From: Gemmatimonadaceae bacterium
Lineage (GTDB): Bacteria > Gemmatimonadota > Gemmatimonadetes > Gemmatimonadales > Gemmatimonadaceae
NCBI GenBank assembly: GCA_030647905.1
Contig: JAUSJA010000033.1
Location: 62,001-126,000, forward strand
Direction: 5' to 3'
Length of the DNA: 64,000 bases
This document shows, in pieces, positions 52,801 through 61,093 of this stretch. The notes under the pieces are model-generated. The model was not told the DNA's origin and made no database searches. It worked only from the letters and a program-made list of their open reading frames with translations. Within the stretch, counting starts at the first letter, position 1, and the number at the start of each line of letters is the position of its first letter. Both the position numbers and the translations under genes were made by a program.

Positions 52801-53651
52801 GCTATCTCTCTCTGAAGGAGTGACTCCTTCGGTTGGGACGTCGTAAGCTGTGGTCCGTCGAGCCAGACGATTGCCCCGGTGGGACAACGTCGCGTTGCCG
52901 ACTCGTCACCGGAGAGCGGGCTCGACGAATCCACTACCGCCACACCCGACGCAATACTGATCAATCCCGGTGGCGCATCGAGCACGCACTTGCCGCACGC
53001 AGTGCACGCAACCGAGCACTCGGCGAGTATTTCATCGCCGGCCATCAGGCTGCGGCACTGAACGAGCAGATGCTGCGGAAGCGGGAGAATCGTGAAGAGA
53101 TTCTTCGGGCATGCATCAACACAGTCTCCGCATGCGGTGCACTTTACGGGATCCACGACCGGCAGCCCGTTCTCGTTCATATGGAGAGCGTCGAACTCGC
53201 ACGAGACGGCGCAGTCACCGAGGCCAAGGCAGCCCCACGTGCAGCCCTTTCCGCCGCCGGACACCGTGGATGCCGCGGCGCAGGTCTGCAGTCCGCGATA
53301 TTCGGCACGCTGCACCGTCACGTTTGTGCCGCCGGCGCACAAGAGCCGCGCGACACGCCTGTCGGCTTCACCAGCCGACACGCCGAGATAATCGGCAATT
53401 GCAGTGATGCCCTCATCGTTGAGAACATTGCACTTGGCCGGCTGTATCTCGCCCGCGACAGCCTGCTCGGCGAATGCCCGGCAGCCGGGAAGACCACAGG
53501 CTCCGCAGTTCACGCCGGGCAGCATCGCCGCAAGCACATCTATTCGCGGATCCTCCCACACGTGCAGCTTCGAGTGCGCGAGCGCGATCATGATCGCGAA
53601 CACCAGCCCGACTCCGCCGAGGATCAGAACCGCGAGCAGCGTATCAGGCAT
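52797..53651 (-). CDS. rnfB: Rnf complex ferredoxin-accepting subunit RnfB (one cluster lost)
   Basis: A 284-aa subunit. It has one N-terminal membrane helix, the NCGACGLPGC...C cluster (about residues 49-73), and a ferredoxin region (CTWGCLGLGDCAVSC with CTACGDCVDACP). The last ferredoxin module keeps CTACGKC but has Ala-Pro where the fourth cysteine should be, and its second half keeps only RCPTGAI. That is exactly the set needed for one cluster instead of two. It accepts electrons from ferredoxin. rnfB is separated from rnfC by the oxidoreductase gene, an unusual order. Confidence 0.9.
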   Translation of the reverse strand: MPDTLLAVLILGGVGLVFAIMIALAHSKLHVWEDPRIDVLAAMLPGVNCGACGLPGCRAFAEQAVAGEIQPAKCNVLNDEGITAIADYLGVSAGEADRRVARLLCAGGTNVTVQRAEYRGLQTCAAASTVSGGGKGCTWGCLGLGDCAVSCEFDALHMNENGLPVVDPVKCTACGDCVDACPKNLFTILPLPQHLLVQCRSLMAGDEILAECSVACTACGKCVLDAPPGLISIASGVAVVDSSSPLSGDESATRRCPTGAIVWLDGPQLTTSQPKESLLQREIA

Positions 53652-53657
53652 GAGCCC

Positions 53658-54656
53658 TCAGGCGACGCCAGCGCGACTGGATTGATCGAGCAGCCAGGCG
53701 GTGAGCCGTTCAGCAGGATCCGCGTTGCCGCCCCCTATCGCCGCAATCAGTGCGTCAGCCGAATTCGCCGGCAGAACGGGTTGCTCGACGAGTGCTTTCA
53801 GGTGAGCCAGATCGTCGCGCTGCTGCCACGCGCTCCGAGTGCCAAGTGACTTTCGCGGCTGCGTGTCGGGCATATGAGTGACTTCGATGCGCTGCCATAT
53901 CGCCGACCCGGCGCGCGGGTCGTGAACGAATCGCGCCTCGGTCCCTTTCATGACGGCGATGACCGCCGGTCCATCGAGGTCAGCCACTTTTTCGACGACT
54001 TTCATGTCCCCGGCTTGAGCGACGAAGACACCGGGTGAGACGAGGCGCGCAAGAGGCGCGGGCGGACACGGCTCGTCTACGAGCAGAACGAGGCGCACGC
54101 AGCCGTCAAGGAGCGGAGCGAGCTCGAACGCGTCGAGGTCACGACCGTCGACGCGCACCACAACAGGCGGGGCGAGCTTGCGCTCGCCGGCCGTCCATTT
54201 CTCGAAGGGATGTTCCTTGAAGGGCAAACCGTGCTGCACAGGATCGTAGGTACGCCGTCGTACCAGCTCGACCAGAGTCGCGGCTCCGAACGCGGAGCCA
54301 AGAGTCGTCATGCGCGCACGAATCGCGGCGGCGGGGGATGTCCCAGGGTGCACGTCCACGACGAACTCCTCGTCGCCCGCCCGAAGGAGAGATTCGAGTG
54401 CCTCGGCGGCGCGCTCGACGACCGCGCGGCCGATCACGTCGAGCGGGGCCGAGCCCGCGGAAACCATCGCGAAGCGGTCGGGATCTATGCGTCCGCCGGC
54501 GAAGTCACCCAGTGCGACGCGCGTCTGACTCGGGCCGGACTCGGAAGCTAGCGTGGCTCTGGCTCGCTCGAGAGTGCCGGAGACGGCGAAACGAAAGAGC
54601 GCGATTTGCGGACGAACGGCGGAAAGCGCCGCCACGACGCGTTCGTCAGACTGCAT
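53658..54656 (-). CDS. Unknown protein between korB and rnfB
   Basis: A 332-aa soluble protein with no cysteine clusters, no membrane helix and no family that I recognise. It has repeated alternating strands (VVDVHPGTSPAAAIRARM, VVVRVDGRDLDAFELAPLLDG, PAVIAVMKGTEARFVHDP) and an Ala-rich helical end. Its ATG lies 11 bases inside the korB 3' end, and rnfB follows after 6 bp, so it is co-expressed with ferredoxin enzymes. A chaperone, docking or regulatory role is possible; function unknown. Confidence 0.7.
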   Translation of the reverse strand: MQSDERVVAALSAVRPQIALFRFAVSGTLERARATLASESGPSQTRVALGDFAGGRIDPDRFAMVSAGSAPLDVIGRAVVERAAEALESLLRAGDEEFVVDVHPGTSPAAAIRARMTTLGSAFGAATLVELVRRRTYDPVQHGLPFKEHPFEKWTAGERKLAPPVVVRVDGRDLDAFELAPLLDGCVRLVLLVDEPCPPAPLARLVSPGVFVAQAGDMKVVEKVADLDGPAVIAVMKGTEARFVHDPRAGSAIWQRIEVTHMPDTQPRKSLGTRSAWQQRDDLAHLKALVEQPVLPANSADALIAAIGGGNADPAERLTAWLLDQSSRAGVA

Positions 54657-55596
54657 AGTGGTCGAGCTCCGCGTTCAGGAGTGCGATTCGCTCGCTGCTC
54701 GTCACCTTGGGCGGCTTCCGCAGCAGATCGTAGCGCGCCCGGGCTTCGTTCCTGTAGAAGAGGCCGAGCCGGATGTGACCGCCGTCTTCGGCGAGCCGTC
54801 TCGCGGCATCGAGATCCGAGGGATCGTGAGCAACGCGATTCTTGTAGATCTTGTCGAGCTCGGGAGCGACGACGCCGTCGTCGTGAACCAGGAGCTCGAT
54901 CATCCCAGGATTTCTCACCGCTTCGTCGTACATCCCCTGCGTGAACAACGGACAGCGCTGAAGAATGCGCACGAAAGCGAAGCCCTGGTGCCGATATGCC
55001 GCGCGCAGTGTGGCGTAGAGATGCGCGGGAACCCACTCAGCCGTCTGCGCGACGAAAGATACGTTCGTGGTTCCCAGCGTCGTTGTCAGCGGATTCAGGG
55101 CCGGGAGGAAACTCCCGAACGGTTGAGTGTTGGTCTTGAATCCCTGCGGCGTGGTGGGCGACGTCTGCTTCTTCGTGAGGCCGTAGATGCTGTTGTCCAG
55201 CAGCATCACTACCATGCGGATGTTGTAGCGAATGGCGTGAATCCAGTGCCCGGCGCCGATGGAGCAGCAGTCGCCGTCTCCCATCACGACGAAGACCTCG
55301 AGATCGGGACGATGCAGCTTCACTCCGGTGGCGACGGGCAGCGCGCGTCCGTGCAGTCCGTGAAAGCCGTATGTCTTAAGATAGTGAGGGAATCGGCTCG
55401 AGCATCCGATTCCCGACACGAACACCGTTTGCTCCGGCTTGAGCTGCTCTGCGACGAGAAGTTTCTCGACAGCGGTGAGTACCGAATGGTCTCCGCACCC
55501 GGGGCACCAGCGGGCCGTGACTCCTTCGTAATCGTCGAGCTCGAACTCGCGATCGTCGTCGTCGAGGACCGGCAGGATGGCGCAGTGTGAAGTCAT
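54646..55596 (-). CDS. korB: 2-oxoacid:ferredoxin oxidoreductase beta subunit
   Basis: A 316-aa ThDP-binding subunit of the 2-oxoglutarate:ferredoxin oxidoreductase type. Motifs are ARWCPGCGDHSVL (residues 28-40, a Cys for the 4Fe-4S cluster), GIGCSSRFPHY, VMGDGDCCSIG and DNSIYGLTKKQTSPTT. With KorA it decarboxylates a 2-oxoacid and reduces ferredoxin; in Thauera the analogous enzyme feeds benzoyl-CoA reductase. 2-oxoglutarate specificity is by family resemblance. It overlaps korA by 4 bp. Confidence 0.88.
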   Translation of the reverse strand: MTSHCAILPVLDDDDREFELDDYEGVTARWCPGCGDHSVLTAVEKLLVAEQLKPEQTVFVSGIGCSSRFPHYLKTYGFHGLHGRALPVATGVKLHRPDLEVFVVMGDGDCCSIGAGHWIHAIRYNIRMVVMLLDNSIYGLTKKQTSPTTPQGFKTNTQPFGSFLPALNPLTTTLGTTNVSFVAQTAEWVPAHLYATLRAAYRHQGFAFVRILQRCPLFTQGMYDEAVRNPGMIELLVHDDGVVAPELDKIYKNRVAHDPSDLDAARRLAEDGGHIRLGLFYRNEARARYDLLRKPPKVTSSERIALLNAELDHYAV

Positions 55597-57497
55597 GGCT
55601 GGTCTCCGCCCGGCGTGAGCGCCGCGTCGCGTATCGCCTTGTGAATGAGTCCCGGGCGTAACGGCTCGCCTGGCACGCGTGTCCAGCAGTCCACGTCGCA
55701 GAGCGTCTGCGCGCGGAGAAGCATGGCGAGCTGCCCTCGCCGCCTGTTCTCTTCGGTGATGAATGGATCACCGCGCTGGTCGCTGTAGTTGATCTCGACC
55801 GTCATCACCTTCCGGAATCGCGAGAAGATCTCCTTGAGTCCCGGCTGCAGCGGCGACAGGAAAGTCAGATGCACCGATGATGCGCGAATCCCCTCTGCGC
55901 GTGCCCGGTCGACGGCTTCCTCGATAGCGCCCTTGGTGCTGCCCCAGCCGACGACGAGAAGGTCGCCGTCCTGGTCGCCATAGAGGGCGGGCCGGAGCAG
56001 CGTTTGTTGAAGGACCGCGAGCTTGCGGCTTCGCATCGCTGTCGAGTGCTGATGAACGCCTGCGTCGTACGCGACTTTACTCCCCTCGTCGTGCGAGAGC
56101 CCGGTCACGGTGAACATTCCGCCAGGCTGCCCTGGTATCGCGCGCGTTGAGGTGCCCATCCGCGCGTCCCACTCGTAGGGACGTTGCCCTTCCTTTACCG
56201 GCGCGAGGTCCAGCTCGGGAGCGAGCCACTCCTTCTTCAGCTGCGGACGGGGGAAGGGTTGAACTCCCGTCGACAGATTCGCGTCCGAGAGAATGATCAC
56301 CACCGCGCGGAAGGTTTCAGCGATCTGGCGCGCGGTGATCACGGAGTGGAAGCATTCCTCGATCGTCGCCGGGGCGATCACCACACGCGGCGCGTCGCCT
56401 GGCTCGGCGAACAACGCGGCGAGGAGATCCGACTGCTCCACCTTCGTCGGCAGACCGGTGCTCGGCCCGCCGCGCTGCACGTTCATGACGACGAGCGGAG
56501 TCTCGGTCATGACAGCCAATCCGATGAACTCCGTCTTCAGCGCGAAACCGGGGCCGGAAGTGATCGTGAACGCGACCTTTCCGGCGTATGATGCGCCGAT
56601 CGCGACACCGACGGCGGCGATCTCATCCTCTGCCTGATGCAGGATTCCGCCGAACTTCGTGAAGACTTCAGCCAGATAGTGGGAGACCGAAGTCGCCGGC
56701 GTGATGGGATACATCGCGCAAAGCTCCATTCCCGACGCAAGCGCACCCATGCCGAGCGCCTCGTTGCCGTTCATCACGACGAGGGCTTCGGTCGGCGGAT
56801 GAGTTGGAACGTCAATCCTGAAATCGAGATTCGCGGCGGCCCATTCGACGCCCAGCCGCATGAGCGCCACGTTTCTCTGGAAGACCTCTTCGGATTTCTT
56901 GCGGAACGCGTAGGCGATCTGGTCTTCGATCCGCTCGAGGCTGCGGTCGTAGATGTACGCCAGCAGTCCCAGGGCGAACATGTTCTTTCCTTTCCGCGGA
57001 TTCTCGTCGATGGTGAGGCACTGCTCTTCCATCGGGACTTCAATTATCCGGTACGACTGCGCGGAGAGCTCGGCGAGCGCCTTGTCCCAGGCGGCCCTGA
57101 TGTCGGGATTCGAGTTAGTGGCCCAGGAGTTCTCGAGCAGAACAATGGCGTCGCCCGCCATCGTGCCGAGCAGATGGCGGCCGAGGAGGACCTGTTCGTT
57201 GAAGGCGATGACGAGGTTGGTTTCGTCGCCCCAGTTGGTGACGGGGCCCGTGCCGAATCGGATGCGGTTGCCGCTTGCCCCTTCAGCGGTCCGGGGCGGG
57301 GGCTGGATCTCGGCGGGGATTATCTCCACCGTCCACACCCCATTGCCCATCTTGGCGGAAACGGCGCCGAAGATCTGGCCGCATTTCTGCGCACCTTCTC
57401 CGGAGTCGGAGACTATTTCTACAGTATGCTCCGGCCGTTTGAGGACGGTCGGAGCGGGACGAAGCCCAGATTCAACAGGCACGGCGACGGCGGTCAT
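55593..57497 (-). CDS. korA: 2-oxoacid:ferredoxin oxidoreductase alpha-gamma fused subunit
   Basis: A 634-aa protein with the gamma domain first (about residues 25-200) and the alpha domain after (GNEALGMGALASGMELCAMYPITPATSVSHYL near 245-275, then FTITSGPGFALKTEFIG). This is the usual KorA architecture. It is the first gene of the super-operon; a GAGAGGAGG ribosome site lies upstream of the ATG. It faces vapBC across a 307-bp gap. Confidence 0.88.
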   Translation of the reverse strand: MTAVAVPVESGLRPAPTVLKRPEHTVEIVSDSGEGAQKCGQIFGAVSAKMGNGVWTVEIIPAEIQPPPRTAEGASGNRIRFGTGPVTNWGDETNLVIAFNEQVLLGRHLLGTMAGDAIVLLENSWATNSNPDIRAAWDKALAELSAQSYRIIEVPMEEQCLTIDENPRKGKNMFALGLLAYIYDRSLERIEDQIAYAFRKKSEEVFQRNVALMRLGVEWAAANLDFRIDVPTHPPTEALVVMNGNEALGMGALASGMELCAMYPITPATSVSHYLAEVFTKFGGILHQAEDEIAAVGVAIGASYAGKVAFTITSGPGFALKTEFIGLAVMTETPLVVMNVQRGGPSTGLPTKVEQSDLLAALFAEPGDAPRVVIAPATIEECFHSVITARQIAETFRAVVIILSDANLSTGVQPFPRPQLKKEWLAPELDLAPVKEGQRPYEWDARMGTSTRAIPGQPGGMFTVTGLSHDEGSKVAYDAGVHQHSTAMRSRKLAVLQQTLLRPALYGDQDGDLLVVGWGSTKGAIEEAVDRARAEGIRASSVHLTFLSPLQPGLKEIFSRFRKVMTVEINYSDQRGDPFITEENRRRGQLAMLLRAQTLCDVDCWTRVPGEPLRPGLIHKAIRDAALTPGGDQP

Positions 57498-57804
57498 TGG
57501 CGGAAATGCCTCCTCTCGAGAAAACCGCGGATGCCGTAATTTCCCCCTAAGGCATCATGGTATCAGTCGGCGATAAGTGGGAGATCTTGTCAGGGATTCC
57601 CTTGTATTACCGACTTTACGGGAGACATCGGGATTGTAAGCGTCGAGGAGATGAAGGCGATCGTTCACGAGTGGCTTGTGACGCCGTTCGATGGCGGCCG
57701 GCACGCGCGAAAAAGTCGCGAGATCGATCAGCCGGAAAACGCAAAGTTGTGATTGTATAGACAAAAAGGTATATTTCTAGAATCTCCTTGTCGTAGAGCT
57801 GGTT
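57498..57804. promoter_or_regulatory. Divergent control region of korA and vapBC
   Basis: The vapBC side has a near-consensus promoter: TTGTGA (57747-57752), 17 bases, TATATT (57770-57775), 29 bases before the vapB ATG. Within the spacer lies the imperfect inverted repeat TATAGACAAAAAGGTATA, a possible VapB operator. The korA promoter must lie on the other strand (a weak CTGACA is visible near 57590). A 33-codon frame at 57651-57752 has no support. Confidence 0.6.
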
Positions 57805-58059
57805 ATGGCCTTCAGCATCAAGAACCCTGAAACGGATCGTCTCGCCAAGGAGCTCGCGAGAGTCACTGGCGAGAGCCTCACAACCGCGGTCACGATTGCG
57901 ATAAGAGAGCGCCTGGACGAGGTCGGCCGAAAACCCGGGAGCCCGCGTCTGGTCGCGGAGATCCGTCGAATTCAGGAATACGTCGCATCGCTCCCCGACA
58001 GAGACTTGCGGAGTCCTGAAGAGATCATCGGGTACAACGAGACCGGACTGCCCCGCTGA
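57805..58059 (+). CDS. vapB: VapB-family antitoxin
   Basis: An 84-aa protein of the Rv0623-like VapB antitoxin family. The N-terminal ribbon-helix-helix-like part (FSIKNPETDRLAKELARVTGE) binds DNA, and the C-terminal tail (SLPDRDLRSPEEIIGYNETG) would block the toxin's active site. It is two bases before vapC and likely represses its own promoter. Confidence 0.88.
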   Translation: MAFSIKNPETDRLAKELARVTGESLTTAVTIAIRERLDEVGRKPGSPRLVAEIRRIQEYVASLPDRDLRSPEEIIGYNETGLPR

Positions 58060-58061
58060 CA

Positions 58062-58457
58062 ATGGTGATCGACACGTCGGCGATACTGGCGTTGCTGCTC
58101 GGAGAGCCTGAAGCAGCCGCGATGGCAAAAGCGCTGTCGGAGGACAACATGAGACTCGTCGGCGCGCCCACACTCGTCGAAGCCGCTGCCGTGATGCTCA
58201 ACCGAAAAGGAAATGCCGGAGAAGTGGCGTTGGATGCGCTGCTTCAGCGTGCGGACATCACCGTCGTCGAGATGACACCAGCCGCAGCGGATTCAGCGCG
58301 CGATGCCTACGCGCGCTATGGAAAGGGAGTGGGGACGCCTCCGGTTCTCAACTATGGAGACTGCCTCGCCTACGGTGTCGCGATGGCGCTTGGGCAGCCG
58401 CTGCTGTTCAAGGGTTCGGATTTCGCGAGCACCGACGTGCCGGCAGTGCCGTATTGA
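58062..58457 (+). CDS. vapC: VapC PIN-domain toxin
   Basis: A 131-aa PIN ribonuclease. Acidic metal ligands are visible in MVIDTSA (D4), PTLVEAAAV (Glu about 45) and NYGDCLAYG (Asp about 104), with GSDFASTDV near the end. VapC toxins cut tRNA or rRNA when freed from VapB. All expected active-site residues are present, so it looks functional. It converges on pilC with 19 bp between. Confidence 0.9.
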   Translation: MVIDTSAILALLLGEPEAAAMAKALSEDNMRLVGAPTLVEAAAVMLNRKGNAGEVALDALLQRADITVVEMTPAAADSARDAYARYGKGVGTPPVLNYGDCLAYGVAMALGQPLLFKGSDFASTDVPAVPY

Positions 58458-58476
58458 ACTTGAGGTGCCGGGTCGT

Positions 58477-59670
58477 CTACTGCACCGCGTTGATCATGTC
58501 GAAGATCGGCAGGTACATGGACACCACCATTCCGCCGACCACAACGCCGAGGAACACGATCATCACCGGCTCGAGCAGCGACAAGAGGTTGCTCACCGCT
58601 GCATCCACCTCTTCGTCATAGAAATCGGCGATCTTCGAAAGCATCTCATCGAGTCCACCGGTCTGCTCTCCGACAGAGATCATCGAGATCACCATCGGCG
58701 GGAACACGCCCGACTTCTTGAGCGGCGCGGCGATGGTGTCACCACCGGCAATGGATGCGCGCGATTCCATGATCGCATCCTGCACCACGCGGTTGCCGGC
58801 GGTCTTCGCCGTAATCTCGAGGCCGTCGAGAATGCTCACGCCCGAGCTCACCAGTGTTCCAAGTGTACGCGTGAATCGGGACACGGCGGACTTGCGCAGT
58901 ACGTCGCCGAGCACGGGAACCTTCAGCAGGAGCCGGTCAATCTTGAGCCGACCGTCCGAGGTGGCGGCATACCTCTTGAACAGGAACACGCCGGCGCCGA
59001 TCGTGCCAAGCACGATGTACCAGTAGCCCTTCAGGAACCTCGACGCACCCATCACGATTCGCGTCGGCAGCGGCAGCGCCAGGCCGGCGGAAGCGAACAT
59101 GTTCTCGAACACCGGAATCACGAACATGAGCAGCACGGTCACGGCGATTCCCGCCACGGCCATGATGACGCCCGGATAGATCATCGCGCCCTTCACCTTC
59201 CGGATCAGCGCGTCGTTTTTTTCCATGAACGTCGCGAGACGCATCAGAATGGTGTCGAGAATACCGCCCGCCTCACCAGCCGCGACCATGTTCACGTACA
59301 GGTTGCTGAACGCCTGCGGGTGCTTGCCGAGCGCATCCGCCACGGTGTTTCCCGACTCCACGTCGAACACGACCTTCCGCATGACATCCGAGAGTGTTTT
59401 GTTCTCGCTTTGTTCCGCGAGAATCGTCATCGCCTGTACGAGCGGCAGACCGGCGTTGATCATCGTCGAGAACTGGCGCGTCAGGATGACGATGTCCCGC
59501 ATCTTGATGTTGCCGCGCTTCGGCTTCTTCGGCGTCGCCTCGTCAATCTTGACGACGTTCAGCCGCTGCCGCCTGAGCTGGGCGATCACGTCATCGCGTG
59601 ACGCCGCCTCGAGTGTCGCGGTCCGCATTTCGCCCGCGAACGACCGAGCAGTATATGTAAACGTCGCCAT
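58477..59670 (-). CDS. pilC: Type IV pilus inner-membrane platform protein PilC
   Basis: A 397-aa GspF/PilC protein with two repeated cytoplasmic T2SSF domains (from LTRQFSTMINAGLPLVQAM and RFTRTLGTLVSSGVSILDGL) and three membrane helices, including the C-terminal ILGVVVGG-like helix. It anchors the pilus motor ATPases. It follows pilB and pilT on the same strand. Confidence 0.92.
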   Translation of the reverse strand: MATFTYTARSFAGEMRTATLEAASRDDVIAQLRRQRLNVVKIDEATPKKPKRGNIKMRDIVILTRQFSTMINAGLPLVQAMTILAEQSENKTLSDVMRKVVFDVESGNTVADALGKHPQAFSNLYVNMVAAGEAGGILDTILMRLATFMEKNDALIRKVKGAMIYPGVIMAVAGIAVTVLLMFVIPVFENMFASAGLALPLPTRIVMGASRFLKGYWYIVLGTIGAGVFLFKRYAATSDGRLKIDRLLLKVPVLGDVLRKSAVSRFTRTLGTLVSSGVSILDGLEITAKTAGNRVVQDAIMESRASIAGGDTIAAPLKKSGVFPPMVISMISVGEQTGGLDEMLSKIADFYDEEVDAAVSNLLSLLEPVMIVFLGVVVGGMVVSMYLPIFDMINAVQ

Positions 59671-59755
59671 CCGGATTCTCCGTTACGTCCTTGAGTCGTC
59701 CCCCACCCGCACCGGCACCCCCTCTCGGCTGCCGGCACGGACGGAGGACACAGTT

Positions 59756-61018
59756 CTATCGCCTGCCCAGCCCGCCGGTGAGCGGCCTCGACGGCGGACC
59801 TGGCTTCTGCTCCGCCTCCGGCTCCTTTCCGATCATCCGCAGGAACGCCTCAGGCGAGGAGGTCACCTGGAGCGCGGCTTCCTCCGTGATGTCCTTGCTC
59901 ATGTAGAGCGCATACAGCGCGTCGTTCTGCGTCTGCATTCCGAACTTCTTGCCGGACTGCATGGAAGAGTAGATCTGATGCACCTTGTCGTCGCGAATCA
60001 GCGCGCGAATCGCGGGCGTCACGACGAGCACTTCGGCGGCCATGGCGCGCCCGCGGCCATTCGCGCGGGGCACGAGCGTCTGCGTCACGATTCCCTCAAG
60101 CACGAACGACAGCTGCGTGCGCACCTGGGACTGCTGATGCGACGGGAACACATCTATGATTCTGTTGATCGCCTCGGCGGCGGAATTCGTGTGGAGCGTC
60201 GCTAACGCGAGGTGACCGGTCTCGGCAATGGTGAGCGCGGCCTGAATAGTCTCCAGGTCGCGCATTTCACCGATGAGAATGACGTCCGGATCCTCACGCA
60301 GCGCGTACTTGAGGGCGTTGGCGAACGACTTGGTGTCAGTGCCGACCTCGCGCTGATTGATCAGGCATCCCTGGTGCTTGTGGATGAACTCGATCGGGTC
60401 TTCGACGGTGATGATGTGACCCTTTCTCTCGCGGTTGATCTTGTCAATCATCGCCGCGAGGGTCGTGGACTTTCCGGATCCGGTGGGACCGGTGACCAGC
60501 ACCAGGCCGCGCGGCTTCTCCGCCATTCTGGCGATGGAAGGGGGAAGCCCGAGATCCTGGAACGTCTTGATCAAAAACGGAATCTGCCGGATTACCATCG
60601 AGACGCAGCCGCGCTGCCTGAAGCAGTTTCCGCGGAAGCGCGCGAGACTCGCTATGCCGAACGAGAAATCGAGCTCGTCCTCGTTCTCGAACCGCTTCTT
60701 CTGGTTCTCGGTGAGGACGGAGTACGCGAGCTGAAGCGTGTCCTTGGGGCCGAGCACGCCGCCGGTGCTGGCGCTCGTGATCTCGCCGTCAATGCGAAGC
60801 TTGGGGGATTCACCGGCGACGATGTGCAGATCGGACGCGCCGGCCGAGACCATCTCCTCGAGGAGCGTGCGCAGGTTGAGGGCCATCGCCGGCGGCGCAG
60901 GCCCGATCACCGGAGGCGGCCGGGGCGGCTCATGAGCCGCCGGGCCGACAGGTGGTACTGGCGGGGCTCCCAGCGCTGGGCTCGCTTGTGTCGGGTCCGG
61001 CTGAAGGATGGCACTCAT
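59756..61018 (-). CDS. pilT: Type IV pilus retraction ATPase PilT
   Basis: A 420-aa hexameric ATPase. After a Pro-rich N-terminal extension of about 45 residues come LLEEMVSAGASDLHI, Walker A GPTGSGKST (near 180), ITVEDPIEF, the Walker B DPDVILIGEMRD, and the HTNSAAEAINRIIDVFP His box. The chosen ATG is at 61018; a longer start at 61033 adds five residues. It powers pilus retraction and DNA uptake or twitching. Confidence 0.92.
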   Translation of the reverse strand: MSAILQPDPTQASPALGAPPVPPVGPAAHEPPRPPPVIGPAPPAMALNLRTLLEEMVSAGASDLHIVAGESPKLRIDGEITSASTGGVLGPKDTLQLAYSVLTENQKKRFENEDELDFSFGIASLARFRGNCFRQRGCVSMVIRQIPFLIKTFQDLGLPPSIARMAEKPRGLVLVTGPTGSGKSTTLAAMIDKINRERKGHIITVEDPIEFIHKHQGCLINQREVGTDTKSFANALKYALREDPDVILIGEMRDLETIQAALTIAETGHLALATLHTNSAAEAINRIIDVFPSHQQSQVRTQLSFVLEGIVTQTLVPRANGRGRAMAAEVLVVTPAIRALIRDDKVHQIYSSMQSGKKFGMQTQNDALYALYMSKDITEEAALQVTSSPEAFLRMIGKEPEAEQKPGPPSRPLTGGLGRR

Positions 61019-61093
61019 TCGGTGGCGCTCCAATCTCAGAGGTTACTCGAACAAGGACGATTATCGTCACCCCGGGGTAAACAGCGCCGGGAG

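Noticed and set aside
57651-57752. A 33-codon frame starting at a GAGGAG-ATG before vapB
   Set aside because: The GAGGAG is directly against the start, the frame overlaps the vapB promoter, and it has no hallmark of a real protein; it may be a remnant.
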